Shown piece after piece: positions 25,490-33,483 of a stretch of DNA of 64,000 nucleotides. The stretch is from Ilumatobacteraceae bacterium. Lineage in GTDB: Bacteria > Actinomycetota > Acidimicrobiia > Acidimicrobiales > Ilumatobacteraceae. The stretch spans positions 1 to 64,000 of the forward strand of contig JAJTEQ010000002.1 of assembly GCA_021298195.1 (NCBI GenBank), read 5' to 3'. A program made the translations under genes and the position numbers. The notes under the pieces were generated by a model, which ran no database searches, was not told the DNA's origin, and saw only the letters and a program-made list of their open reading frames with translations. The first letter of the stretch is position 1. The number at the start of each line of letters is the position of its first letter.

Positions 25490-25556
25490 GTCCAAGATTG
25501 GCACAGCAGACGACGGTCTTCGTGGCGGAGCGAACAGGCGACCGTGTGACTCCCGA

Positions 25557-25562
25557 TAGCGT
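25557..25562 (+). promoter_or_regulatory. Candidate -10 element of era
   Basis: TAGCGT ends 8 bases before the ATG at 25571, slightly farther than usual. Confidence 0.4.
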
Positions 25563-25570
25563 CGATCTGG

Positions 25571-26410
25571 ATGCGCTCCGGATTCGTCACGTTGGTCGGT
25601 CGTCCCAACGTGGGCAAGTCCACACTGCTCAACGCCATCTGCGGGCAGAAGGTCTCCATCGTGTCGAACAGGCCGCAGACGACCCGTCGACAGGTGCGAG
25701 GAGTTCTCACCCGTCCGGACGCACAGATCGTGTTCGTGGACACGCCCGGACTGCACAAGCCGGTCACCGCCCTCGGGGAGCGGGTGAATGCCGCGGCCAT
25801 CGACTCGCTCGCCGATGTCGACGTCGCGTGCCTGGTCCTCGACGGGTCGATGCCGTTCGGCTCCGGCGATCGTTGGGTCGCGTCGCGTCTGGATCTTTCC
25901 AAGACGGTGGTGGTCGTCAACAAGACGGACCGCGCCGGTCGTGATCGCACTCTTCAGCAATTGTCGGCCTCGGCCGAGTTGGACGCTCTCGCGTACTTCG
26001 CCGTGTCGGCCAAAACGGGCGAGGGGATCGCCGAGTTGGTCGACTACCTCTCGTCGCGACTGCCCGAAGGACCGCAGTACTACCCCGACGACGTCGTGAG
26101 CGATCTGCCCGAGGCCGAATGGGTGGCCGAACTCGTGCGAGAGCAACTGCTGGCGGTGTTCCGCGACGAGCTGCCATATTCCATCGCCACCCGCGTGACC
26201 GAATGGGAGTGGCCCCGCGTGCGATGCGAGATCGTCGTCGAACGGGAGAGCCAGAAGGGCATGGTCATCGGCAAGGGCGGCTCGGTCCTGAAGAACGTCG
26301 GCATCCTCGTGCGCAAGCAACTTCCCGAGGGCGTCTTCATCGAGCTTCACGTCGTCGTCGACAAGGACTGGCAACACCGACCCGATCGCGTCGAACGATT
26401 GGGTTATTGA
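25571..26410 (+). CDS. era: GTPase Era
   Basis: Length 279 aa, about 20 short of typical Era because the N-terminus begins right at the G domain. G1 GRPNVGKST, G2 region QTTRRQ, G3 DTPG, G4 NKTD; the C-terminal KH domain has VIGKGGSVLKNVG. Era binds the 3' end of 16S rRNA and is needed for 30S assembly, matching the nearby YbeY function. In relatives era follows ybeY-corC; here they are separated. It converges with the GerMN lipoprotein gene (1-bp gap). Confidence 0.93.
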   Translation: MRSGFVTLVGRPNVGKSTLLNAICGQKVSIVSNRPQTTRRQVRGVLTRPDAQIVFVDTPGLHKPVTALGERVNAAAIDSLADVDVACLVLDGSMPFGSGDRWVASRLDLSKTVVVVNKTDRAGRDRTLQQLSASAELDALAYFAVSAKTGEGIAELVDYLSSRLPEGPQYYPDDVVSDLPEAEWVAELVREQLLAVFRDELPYSIATRVTEWEWPRVRCEIVVERESQKGMVIGKGGSVLKNVGILVRKQLPEGVFIELHVVVDKDWQHRPDRVERLGY

Positions 26411-26411
26411 G

Positions 26412-27053
26412 TCAGCACGAGTAGCCCGTGGGCAACAGGTTGGCGTAGTCGTCGCAGGCCACCGCTTCGCCCGGGCCGGCCAGATCGCCTCGACCACGCG
26501 GGACGCTCTGTGGTCGTGACTGGGTCGTGAAGGTCACCTGTCCGATTCCGGCGCGTCGGGTCAGGGTCAAGACGATCTGGGCGATCGCGAGGCGTTGTTC
26601 GGCGCCTGGCAGTTCGGTGACGAACGTGGGGGGAAGATCGACCGTGGCGATGCCGCGCAGCACCTCGACCGTGGCCACGAAATCCGTCGGCAAGGCCGTG
26701 CGAAGCCCGGCCGAAGGATCGCCATCGGGGGGACCCTCGGCGAGTGCGGCCAGCACCTGGGGTGCGACGGCGGGCGTCAGCAAGAGTCGGTTGATCGGGA
26801 CCAACTGGGCTCCGGCGACGTAGAACAGGGACACGACTTCCACCGGGACGGTCGTGCTGGTGGACGTGGTGCTCGCCGACGCCGGGGTGGTCGTCGTCTC
26901 CGCGATGGTGGTCGTGGGGGCGGCCGTGGTCGTGGCGTTCAACTCGTAGGGAATGTCCCCGGGGTCGATGGTGCGCACGTTGCCCGAACCTGGGATCGAA
27001 CAGGAAACCGCCGTCATCACCACGAGCAGGATGGAACACATGCGCCGTCTCAC
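26412..27053 (-). CDS. GerMN-domain lipoprotein (LpqB-like partner of a two-component system)
   Basis: Length 213 aa. A short signal peptide ends at a probable lipobox (VVMTAVSC, Cys near residue 18). A Thr/Ala-rich linker (residues 40-70) then leads into a GerMN domain: VSLFYVAGAQLVPINRLL, VLAALAEGPPDG and VEVLRGIATVDLPP. GTG 27053 overlaps the histidine-kinase stop by 4 bp, so kinase and lipoprotein are translationally coupled. This mirrors mtrB-lpqB, where the lipoprotein modulates the MtrB sensor, but the beta-propeller half of LpqB is missing. Confidence 0.78.
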   Translation of the reverse strand: MRRRMCSILLVVMTAVSCSIPGSGNVRTIDPGDIPYELNATTTAAPTTTIAETTTTPASASTTSTSTTVPVEVVSLFYVAGAQLVPINRLLLTPAVAPQVLAALAEGPPDGDPSAGLRTALPTDFVATVEVLRGIATVDLPPTFVTELPGAEQRLAIAQIVLTLTRRAGIGQVTFTTQSRPQSVPRGRGDLAGPGEAVACDDYANLLPTGYSC

Positions 27054-28456
27054 GAGTCCTCCTTCGGGAACGTCACCACGAAACGGGCCCCGCCGGTGCG
27101 GGAGTCCTCGACCCACGTGCGCCCACCATGAGCGCGCACGTGTTCGGCGACCAGAGCGAGACCCAGTCCGGTTCCACCGGATCGACTGCGACCCGCCGAC
27201 CCGCGGGTGAAACGCTCGAAGATGCGGGCCCGTTCACTGGCGGTGACTCCGGGGCCGGAATCCTCGACGGCCACGAAGACCACGGGACGATCGCCGTCGG
27301 GGGCGTCGTCGCGCGTGTCCCCGATGACGACGCGGGTGGCCCCTCCGCCGTGGATACGGGCATTGTCGACCAGGTTCGCCATGATGCGCTCGAAACGGCG
27401 CTTGTCGATCGATGCCATTCCGTCAGAGCCCGACTCGACCTCGACGAGCAGTCCGTCGGCACCGTAGCGCTGGGCGATGCGACGCACGAGCGGAGCCAGT
27501 TCGGTTGGCTCCCGGTGCAGATCGGTGACCCCCACGTCGAGTCGGGACAACTCGAGCAGGTCGATGACCATCTGGTCGAAACGCCTGACTTGACTGATGA
27601 CGACGTCGAGGGCCTGCTGCGTCCGGTCGTTGAGATCGGCGCGTCGAGCATCGAGTACCTCCACGGCGGCGGCCAGCGCGGTGATGGGCGAACGCAACTC
27701 GTGGCTGACGTCGCTGGCGAATCGCGCTTCCCGTTCGATGCGGGTCTGCACGGCATCGGCCATGCCGTTGAACGAGGTGACGAGGCGAGCCAGGTCGGGG
27801 TCCACCTCGGAATCCAAGCGGGTGTCGAGACCACCCTCGGCGATGTCGCCGGCGGCCTCGCTGACGCGTTCGAGCGGGCGCATGATGCGACGACCGACGG
27901 CCACGCCGACCAAGCCCGCCAACACGGCCACGATGACGACGCCCACGATGAGCGCGGATCCGATCGCGGTCAGCGTTCGTTGTTCGTCGTCGAGGGGGAA
28001 GGCCTCGAAGTACTGCGCATCTATGTCGGCGATGTGCACCGCCACGCCGACGTAGGGCTGTCCGTCGATGTTGAATCGTTGCCGAGCGGTCGTGCCGGCC
28101 AGTGCCACATCGACCAGTTCGGGTGGAAAGGCGTTCTGGGTGTAGCGAATCTCCTGGCTGAAGAAGAGGTTCTCGGGTCGAAGATGAAGCACGGCGAACC
28201 CGCCCTGTTCGGTGCGCACGTTGCTGATCAGTTCGAAGGCCTCACTGCGACGACTGCGAATCTGCGATCGGATGAGTTGGGCGTTGTTGAAGGCCTGACG
28301 TTCGACCACCTCGTCACGACGCTGGAGGATGTAGGAGCGTGCCGTCAGGTAACTGGCCGTGGACAAGGTGATGGAGGCCAAGAGGCCGGTCGCCACGAAG
28401 AGCAAGGTGACCCGCTGGCGCAGGCTGATGGAACGGAGTCGTTCGCGCAGGGTCAC
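27050..28456 (-). CDS. Membrane sensor histidine kinase (MtrB-like)
   Basis: Length 468 aa. Two membrane segments (about residues 17-38 and 157-180) flank an extracytoplasmic sensor. HAMP follows (RRIMRPLERVSEAA), then the HisKA H-box ASDVSHELRSPI, N-box ANLVDNARIHGG, G1 EDSGPGV and G2 GGTGLGLALV. GTG 28456 has CAGGAT 6 bases upstream. The partner response regulator is divergently transcribed at 28702 and the GerMN lipoprotein overlaps its end. Resemblance to MtrB is in architecture and the lipoprotein partner; orthology is inference. Confidence 0.85.
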   Translation of the reverse strand: MTLRERLRSISLRQRVTLLFVATGLLASITLSTASYLTARSYILQRRDEVVERQAFNNAQLIRSQIRSRRSEAFELISNVRTEQGGFAVLHLRPENLFFSQEIRYTQNAFPPELVDVALAGTTARQRFNIDGQPYVGVAVHIADIDAQYFEAFPLDDEQRTLTAIGSALIVGVVIVAVLAGLVGVAVGRRIMRPLERVSEAAGDIAEGGLDTRLDSEVDPDLARLVTSFNGMADAVQTRIEREARFASDVSHELRSPITALAAAVEVLDARRADLNDRTQQALDVVISQVRRFDQMVIDLLELSRLDVGVTDLHREPTELAPLVRRIAQRYGADGLLVEVESGSDGMASIDKRRFERIMANLVDNARIHGGGATRVVIGDTRDDAPDGDRPVVFVAVEDSGPGVTASERARIFERFTRGSAGRSRSGGTGLGLALVAEHVRAHGGRTWVEDSRTGGARFVVTFPKEDS

Positions 28457-28462
28457 TCGCCA

Positions 28463-28468
28463 ATCCTG
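28463..28468 (-). promoter_or_regulatory. Candidate -10 element of the histidine kinase gene
   Basis: CAGGAT on the minus strand ends 6 bases before GTG 28456; the MaoC gene has the same hexamer at the same distance. Confidence 0.35.
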
Positions 28469-28497
28469 CCCCACGGGAGACCGATCCGGACAGCGAA

Positions 28498-28532
28498 TCG
28501 CCCGGCTCGGGCGGGGCCAGCGAGCCGGGCGA
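28498..28532. other. 12-bp inverted repeat in the divergent kinase/regulator gap
   Basis: TCGCCCGGCTCG at 28498-28509 pairs perfectly with CGAGCCGGGCGA at 28521-28532 around an 11-base loop. No T-run follows on either strand, and no gene ends here, so a terminator is unlikely. It may be a structured leader or a protein site. Confidence 0.5.
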
Positions 28533-28642
28533 GATCCGGTTTCGATCGCGCCGGGCGGTGAGGACCAGGGGGAGGACGGCCCCCACCGCACCAGCGTGAA
28601 CGGGGGTCAGTTTCCCGAGGGTCTGTGAAAGGACCGTGTGGC

Positions 28643-28659
28643 TTGTGTGCGTTTTGTGT
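28643..28659 (+). promoter_or_regulatory. Direct repeats spaced 11 bp, candidate response-regulator site
   Basis: TTGTGT occurs at 28643-28648 and again at 28654-28659, an 11-bp period typical of OmpR-family tandem binding. It lies 43 bp upstream of the response regulator start and may serve autoregulation. Confidence 0.4.
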
Positions 28660-28701
28660 AACAAATACCCGTCGCCGCGACCCATCGGCGAGAATCGGGC
28701 C

Positions 28702-29388
28702 GTGAATTCGCTGCTCTTCATCGAGGACGACGACCAGATCCGCTTGGCGCTGCGTCTGGCCCTGGAGGACGAGGGATACGAGGTGCGCGAGGCCGCCGAC
28801 GGCGCCTCGGGCCTGGCCGCCTTCCATCAGAGCGAACCCGATCTGGTGCTGCTCGATTTGCGCCTGCCCGACATCTCGGGCTTCGAGGTGTGTCGTGCGA
28901 TACGGGCCATGAGCATCGTCCCCATCGTCATGGTGACCGCCGAGACGGACACATCGGACATGGTGTCGGGCTTGGAAGCCGGGGCGGACGACTACGTGAC
29001 GAAGCCGGTGGTGCCCAAGGAGTTGGCGGCGCGGGTGCGGGCCCATCTGAGGCGCGTGCAGTTGCAAGGAACGGTGGTCGCTCCGACATCGGAGACGTTC
29101 GGCGACGTCGATCTCCGGCGTGAGCAAGGCTTGGTCTTCAAGGCCGGTCGGGAATTGGCGCTGACCAAGACCGAATTCAACCTGCTGTGCGAATTCGCCG
29201 ACCACCCGAACGTGGTGTTGTCGCGCGACCAATTGCTCGAGCGTGTGTGGGGCTACGACTATCTGGGGGACAGTCGTTTGGTGGACGCCCACGTGCGTCG
29301 CTTGCGCGTGAAGATCGAGGATCAACCCGACGAGCCACGCATCATCCTCACCGTGCGCGGACTCGGTTACCGGTTGATCCCCGGTTGA
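28702..29388 (+). CDS. OmpR-family response regulator (MtrA-like)
   Basis: Length 228 aa. Receiver domain with acidic pocket EDDD, phospho-Asp in LVLLDLRLPD (near residue 50), Thr/Lys in VTAET and VTKPV. A winged-helix DNA-binding domain follows, with LTKTEFNLLCEFADHP and RRLRVKIED-RGLGYRLIPG. GTG 28702 was chosen because the receiver starts there; GAGAAT lies 6 bases upstream. The kinase and GerMN lipoprotein are transcribed away from it, whereas mtrA-mtrB-lpqB is co-directional in mycobacteria. Confidence 0.88.
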   Translation: MNSLLFIEDDDQIRLALRLALEDEGYEVREAADGASGLAAFHQSEPDLVLLDLRLPDISGFEVCRAIRAMSIVPIVMVTAETDTSDMVSGLEAGADDYVTKPVVPKELAARVRAHLRRVQLQGTVVAPTSETFGDVDLRREQGLVFKAGRELALTKTEFNLLCEFADHPNVVLSRDQLLERVWGYDYLGDSRLVDAHVRRLRVKIEDQPDEPRIILTVRGLGYRLIPG

Positions 29389-29404
29389 GGCGGACCGGCG
29401 AACG

Positions 29405-31333
29405 TCAGCGGGTGATGTGGCGCAGGAATTCCTCGACCTCTGATCGAGTCGTGGATCTTCGCATGGGGGGCATGGTGGCCAGGATCTCGCGGCGGTAGCC
29501 CTTCGTGCCGAGACGCGGGTCGAAGACCGCCACCACGCCCCGGTCCGAAGCGTTTCGGATGAGTCGGCCGGTGGCTTGGGCCAACAATGTGGCCGCTCTC
29601 GGAAGATCGATGTCGCGGAACGCGCGATCGCCCAGGGCTTCCCGACGAGCACTGAGCAACGGATCGTCGGGTCGGGGGAAAGGTATGCGATCCAAGGTGA
29701 CGAGGGAGAGCGTGCGCCCCGGGATGTCGATGCCCTGGAAGAAACTGGCCGTGGCGAACAGACACGACGTTTCGTCGTCGGTGAACATCCTGACCAGCTG
29801 ACCGCGCTGGTATTCGTTCTGCGCGAAGATCGTGACGGTCAGACGTTTGCGCATCTCGGTGACCGCGGCATCCATGGCTTTGTAGCTGGTGAAGAGGGCC
29901 AACGTGCGCCCACCAGCCGCCGTGATGAGATGGAACAACTCGTCGTGCATGCGCGGGGTGAACTGCAGCGAGTTGGGTTCGGGTAACGAGGTGGAGCAGT
30001 ACAGAATCGAGTTCTCGGGGTAGTCGAAGGGACTCTCGACGTCGAGCATCACCGTGTCGTCGACGGGAAGCCCGATGCGCGCGGGCATGTTGGAGGGAAT
30101 CGTGGCGCTGGTGAGGATCGCCGGATGTTTCGTCCAGACGCCCTCTCTCAGGATCGGGGCCACGTCGAGGGGTGCGATGTCCAGTTTGGGTCGGTCGGCG
30201 CGACCGGTCACGAAGGGGACGAACGTGGAGTCGATGGTGAGCGCCGCGTCGAGGGTGTCGGCGAGACGAGTGGCCAGCATCTGCGCGCGCAACTTGCGTT
30301 GGTTCGAGTCGTCGTCCTTGGTCTCGATGCGTCTCAGCCCGTCGAGGGTGTTCCCCACCACCCGACGTCCGGTGGCCAGAACCTCGGCGACGTTCGCGGG
30401 TAGCGGAGCATTCAGGCGGTTGCCGAGATGCGGAGCCAGAACCTCGTCGAGCATCAGTCCGACGTCGGTGATCTCTTGATTCAGTTTGGGGTCGTCGAGG
30501 ATCCGCCGAACCGCGCCCGCGAAGTACGTGAAGCTGCCCTCTCCGATGGAGATGCCGACGGTGTCGCTCATGATGTCCTCGAGACCGTGAGCCTCGTCGA
30601 CGATGACGATGTCGTGTTCGGGCAACAACGCCCCGTCGGATGCGATGTGATTTCCGTACAGGTGCGTGTTCACCACGATGATCTCGGCCTCGGCCGCACG
30701 AGCGCGGGCCATCTCGGCGAAGCAACTGCCGCCGAAGGGGCATCGGTTGGCGCCGGGGCATTCTTCGCTGCCCACCGAAACGGCGAGGGTTGCTCGTTCG
30801 GACGGATTGAAATCCAGGTCGGCGAAATCCCCCGTGGGTGTCGTGGCGGCCCAGGTGACGATGCGATCGATCTCGCGCCTGTTGGTCGCCGAGAAGTCGT
30901 CGAGATCGAGCAGCGTGGGAGAGTCGTCGCGCTTGCTCTTGCCGACCACTTGTCCCGTCACCTCGGCGATGCGTTGACGGCACACGTAGTTGCGTCGACC
31001 CTTCAACACGGCCCACGACACTTCGTGTCCGAGATAGTCGCTCAGCGTCTCGACCAGAAAGGGGAGGTCCTTCTTGGCCAGTTGGTCCTGCAGAGCCTTG
31101 GTGGCGGTGGCCACCACGGTGCGCTTGCCCGCCAGCATGGCCGGAACGAGATAGGCGATGGTCTTGCCCGTGCCGGTGCCCGCCTGCACCACCAGGTGAC
31201 GTCCCTCGGCGATGGCTTCTTCGACCGCGGTGGCCATTTGGCGCTGCCCCGGGCGGGTCTCGGCGGCGGGAAGCGCCGCGGTGGCGATCTCCAGCGCGTC
31301 GCTCAGGGTACGACGGGAGGACGATGTGGGCAC
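29405..31333 (-). CDS. dinG: DinG-family ATP-dependent helicase (XPD-like)
   Basis: Length 642 aa. Walker A QAGTGTGKTIAYLVP near residue 50 and DEAH box VDEAHGLED. Four Cys suited to an Fe-S cluster lie in YVCRQRI, EECPGANRC and FGGSCFAE, and helicase motif VI is QATGRLIRN near the end. These make it a 5'-3' Fe-S helicase of the DinG/YoaA type, which resolves DNA or R-loop structures. GTG 31333 is favoured because TACCGT ends 6 bases before it. The frame runs far upstream, but that part overlaps uppS antisense to its codon pattern. It converges with the response regulator gene. Confidence 0.9.
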   Translation of the reverse strand: MPTSSSRRTLSDALEIATAALPAAETRPGQRQMATAVEEAIAEGRHLVVQAGTGTGKTIAYLVPAMLAGKRTVVATATKALQDQLAKKDLPFLVETLSDYLGHEVSWAVLKGRRNYVCRQRIAEVTGQVVGKSKRDDSPTLLDLDDFSATNRREIDRIVTWAATTPTGDFADLDFNPSERATLAVSVGSEECPGANRCPFGGSCFAEMARARAAEAEIIVVNTHLYGNHIASDGALLPEHDIVIVDEAHGLEDIMSDTVGISIGEGSFTYFAGAVRRILDDPKLNQEITDVGLMLDEVLAPHLGNRLNAPLPANVAEVLATGRRVVGNTLDGLRRIETKDDDSNQRKLRAQMLATRLADTLDAALTIDSTFVPFVTGRADRPKLDIAPLDVAPILREGVWTKHPAILTSATIPSNMPARIGLPVDDTVMLDVESPFDYPENSILYCSTSLPEPNSLQFTPRMHDELFHLITAAGGRTLALFTSYKAMDAAVTEMRKRLTVTIFAQNEYQRGQLVRMFTDDETSCLFATASFFQGIDIPGRTLSLVTLDRIPFPRPDDPLLSARREALGDRAFRDIDLPRAATLLAQATGRLIRNASDRGVVAVFDPRLGTKGYRREILATMPPMRRSTTRSEVEEFLRHITR

Positions 31334-31339
31334 GTCGCC

Positions 31340-31345
31340 ACGGTA
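31340..31345 (-). promoter_or_regulatory. -10 element of dinG
   Basis: TACCGT ends 6 bases before GTG 31333; the same hexamer stands at uppS. Confidence 0.55.
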
Positions 31346-31407
31346 CAGCAGGTCCGGGCGGGCCCATTGATCACCGAACGGATGAATCGATTCGGTGTGA
31401 GGGTCGC

Positions 31408-32094
31408 TCAGTGTGGTGACGGCGACGCACGTCGTGCCAGGGCGACGGCGTCCGCGAGATCGGTCGACGAGTAGTCGGGCCAGGCCGCCTCGGCGAACGA
31501 GATGGGAGCACCGTGCGACTGCCACAGGAGAAAGTTCGAGACGCGGGTCTCGCCCGACGTGCGAACGAGAACGTCGACCGGAGGAAGTTCGGGCTCGTAC
31601 AGGCACGAGCCGATGGATTCCACGGTGATGTCTTGGCCGGTACGCCGGAGGGTTTCGGCGGCATGGGCGATCTCGGTCCGACTTCCGTAATCGAAGGCCA
31701 CCGTCAGCGTCATTCCCGTGTTCGCCTCGGTGTCGCGGATGGCTTTGGCGATCGCGCGCTGAACGTATCGCGGGGTTCTCGCCGCTCGATCGTCGAAGGG
31801 GCGGCCGATCCAACGCACGCGCACGTTCAATTCGTTCAGCTCCGCGACGCGCCCGAACAACTTCTCGTGCAGACCGAGGATGTGGCGCACCTCCTGGCGG
31901 GGCCGCACCCAGTTCTCGGTGGAGAAGCCGAACACCGTCAGATGATCGACGCCCAGACGCACCGCCGCACGAACCACGGCGGCCAGGTTCTCCTCGCCCG
32001 CCGTGTGGCCAGCGGTTCGCGGGAGACCTCGTTGTCGGGCCCATCGGCCGTTCCCATCCATGATGCAGGCGACGTGCACGCCAGAACGGTACAT
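31408..32094 (-). CDS. uppS: cis-Prenyltransferase, catalytic subunit (UppS-like, lacks C-terminal RxG)
   Basis: Length 228 aa. The catalytic P-loop MDGNGRWARQRG with its key Asp is near residues 12-23. HTAGEENL, TVFGFSTENW and RTSGETRVSNFLLWQ (diphosphate and IPP binding) follow. All catalytic motifs are present, so it can make a Z-polyprenyl diphosphate, the lipid carrier for wall synthesis. The C-terminus is odd: after AWPDYSSTDLADAVALA the protein ends ARRASPSPH, without the RRFGG (RxG) motif that completes the active site in homodimeric UppS. The neighbouring divergent gene has that motif. ATG 32094 is given; a GTG at 32079, 6 bases after TACCGT, may be the true leaderless start. Confidence 0.9.
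   Translation of the reverse strand: MYRSGVHVACIMDGNGRWARQRGLPRTAGHTAGEENLAAVVRAAVRLGVDHLTVFGFSTENWVRPRQEVRHILGLHEKLFGRVAELNELNVRVRWIGRPFDDRAARTPRYVQRAIAKAIRDTEANTGMTLTVAFDYGSRTEIAHAAETLRRTGQDITVESIGSCLYEPELPPVDVLVRTSGETRVSNFLLWQSHGAPISFAEAAWPDYSSTDLADAVALARRASPSPH
32086..32091 (-). promoter_or_regulatory. Candidate -10 element of uppS
   Basis: TACCGT ends 6 bases before an in-frame GTG at 32079. If used, the protein would begin M-HVACIMDGNGRW, five residues shorter. Confidence 0.4.
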
Positions 32095-32143
32095 CGTCGG
32101 AGCAGTCGATCGTCGGAGCCACCGCGCGCCATCGCCCGTCGGC

Positions 32144-32149
32144 AACAAT
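32144..32149 (+). promoter_or_regulatory. Candidate -10 element of the Nus1-like gene and recO
   Basis: AACAAT ends 6 bases before the GTG at 32156. It faces away from the uppS element 53 bp away, so both promoters share one short region. Confidence 0.4.
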
Positions 32150-32155
32150 GGGAGC

Positions 32156-32716
32156 GTGTTCAGCCGCATCCGACGTCAGCGCGAGGCCAAGGTCTCGAGT
32201 TCGGGTCCCCGATTGCTCCACGTGGTCGTCGCCGGCGGGGAACTCGACGACTGGGAGGCGATGACCGCCGCGCAATGGACGGCTCGGGTCGGGTTGTTGG
32301 CCGCCGTGGCCGCGACCCATGGTGCGCGCTGGGTGACGGTTTTCCCGTTCGGCTCACGGCCCGTGCTCGGTTGCCAGATGACGTCGACGTCGTACGAGGT
32401 CGACGGGGTGCACGTGCTCGTGTCACCGCATGCCGACGGGCGCCGGCGCATCGCCGAAACGCTGCGGGGCGCCACCGACGTCGAATTCGACGAGGATTCG
32501 GTCGAGCAACTCCTGCACGGCGACGCCGGCGAACCCGATCTGGTCGTCGTGCTCGGGAGTGACGACCGCCTTCCCCCGTCGTTGGTGTGGGAACTCGCGT
32601 ACAGCGAATTGGTCTTCCTGCCGGTCGATTGGTCCGTCCTCGACGGTGAGCGACTGGACGACGCGCTCGGGGTGTATTTCGGTCGCGAGCGTCGTTTCGG
32701 TGGAGTCGATGAATGA
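32156..32716 (+). CDS. Nus1/NgBR-like non-catalytic cis-prenyltransferase homologue
   Basis: Length 186 aa. The C-terminal half clearly follows the UppS fold: PDLVVVLGSDDRLPPSLVW, AYSELVF and FGRERRFGG. This aligns with the UppS stretch that normally reads RTGGEHRISNFLLW, AYAEL.F and ANRERRFGG. The N-terminal half keeps strands HVVVAGGE and WVTVFPFG but lacks the MDGNGRW catalytic loop, so it should be inactive alone. Absence of catalytic residues with retention of the RxG motif is the pattern of eukaryotic NgBR/Nus1. It stands head-to-head with uppS, whose product lacks RxG, and overlaps recO (ATGA). I infer it is the accessory subunit of a two-subunit enzyme. Confidence 0.7.
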   Translation: MFSRIRRQREAKVSSSGPRLLHVVVAGGELDDWEAMTAAQWTARVGLLAAVAATHGARWVTVFPFGSRPVLGCQMTSTSYEVDGVHVLVSPHADGRRRIAETLRGATDVEFDEDSVEQLLHGDAGEPDLVVVLGSDDRLPPSLVWELAYSELVFLPVDWSVLDGERLDDALGVYFGRERRFGGVDE

Positions 32717-33483
32717 CCTCGCGCCTGTATCGGGACCGAGGAATCGTTCTGCGCACCTACAAATCCGGTGAGGCCGATCGCATCATCGTGTTTCTCACCG
32801 AGAACAACGGGAAGGTGCGAGCCATCGCCAAGGGCGTTCGCAAGACCCGGTCCAAGTTCGGTGGTCGACTCGAGCCGTTGTCGTTGTTGGACGTCCAGTT
32901 GCATCGGGGGCGCGATCTGGACATCGTGAACCAGGTCGAGACGGTCGACAGCACCAACAACGTGTTCGGTGACCTCGACTCCATGACCGAGGGCATCGCC
33001 GTCCTCGAGGCGGTGGATCAATTGGTGCCCGATCGAGAACCGGTTCCCCACATGTACCGAATGCTGGTGGGAGTTCGCCGGACGTTGCTCACGCGTCCGT
33101 CGCCGCTGGTGGTGCCGGCCTTCTTGTGGAAGTTGCTGGCGTCCGAGGGTGTGCACCCGGTTCTCGATCGTTGTTCCCAGTGCGGCGAGGTTCCCGAAGG
33201 CGACAACGAGTTCGGCTCCTTCGACGTTCGTCACGGGGGAGTGACGTGTTCGGCCTGTCGAGCGGGTATCCCGGTCAGTGGACCCGCCCTCGAATTGATG
33301 CGGGAGATTCTCGGAGGGCGCCTCGGTGACGCCCTGGACAAAGCGTTTCATCCCGAGGGCCAAACCCTCGACGATCCGGTGATCAACGAGGTGTCGAATC
33401 TGGCGACTCGTGCCTTCGAGCATCACGTGGAACGGCGCCTGAAGTCCGTCTCCATATTCGAGCGGCACGATTCGGGTTCGTGA
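32713..33483 (+). CDS. recO: DNA repair protein RecO
   Basis: Length 256 aa. N-terminal OB fold (LYRDRGIVLRTYKSGEADRI, then FLTENNGKVRAIAKGVRK), a helical domain, and a zinc motif C-x2-C ... C-x2-C (CSQCGEV and CSACRAG, about residues 155-180). RecO loads RecA onto SSB-coated DNA with RecR. The ATG overlaps the stop of the Nus1-like gene by 4 bp. In mycobacteria recO is also next to uppS; here the Nus1-like gene lies between them. Confidence 0.92.
   Translation: MTSRLYRDRGIVLRTYKSGEADRIIVFLTENNGKVRAIAKGVRKTRSKFGGRLEPLSLLDVQLHRGRDLDIVNQVETVDSTNNVFGDLDSMTEGIAVLEAVDQLVPDREPVPHMYRMLVGVRRTLLTRPSPLVVPAFLWKLLASEGVHPVLDRCSQCGEVPEGDNEFGSFDVRHGGVTCSACRAGIPVSGPALELMREILGGRLGDALDKAFHPEGQTLDDPVINEVSNLATRAFEHHVERRLKSVSIFERHDSGS

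Noticed and set aside
28560-28590. Hairpin GGGGG-AGGACG-GCCCCC as a terminator
   Set aside because: Only five pairs, no T-run and no gene ending nearby.
31334-32320. Upstream extension of the dinG frame by some 330 codons
   Set aside because: It runs through uppS on the same strand in another frame, has no helicase or exonuclease similarity, and a -10 element sits just before GTG 31333.
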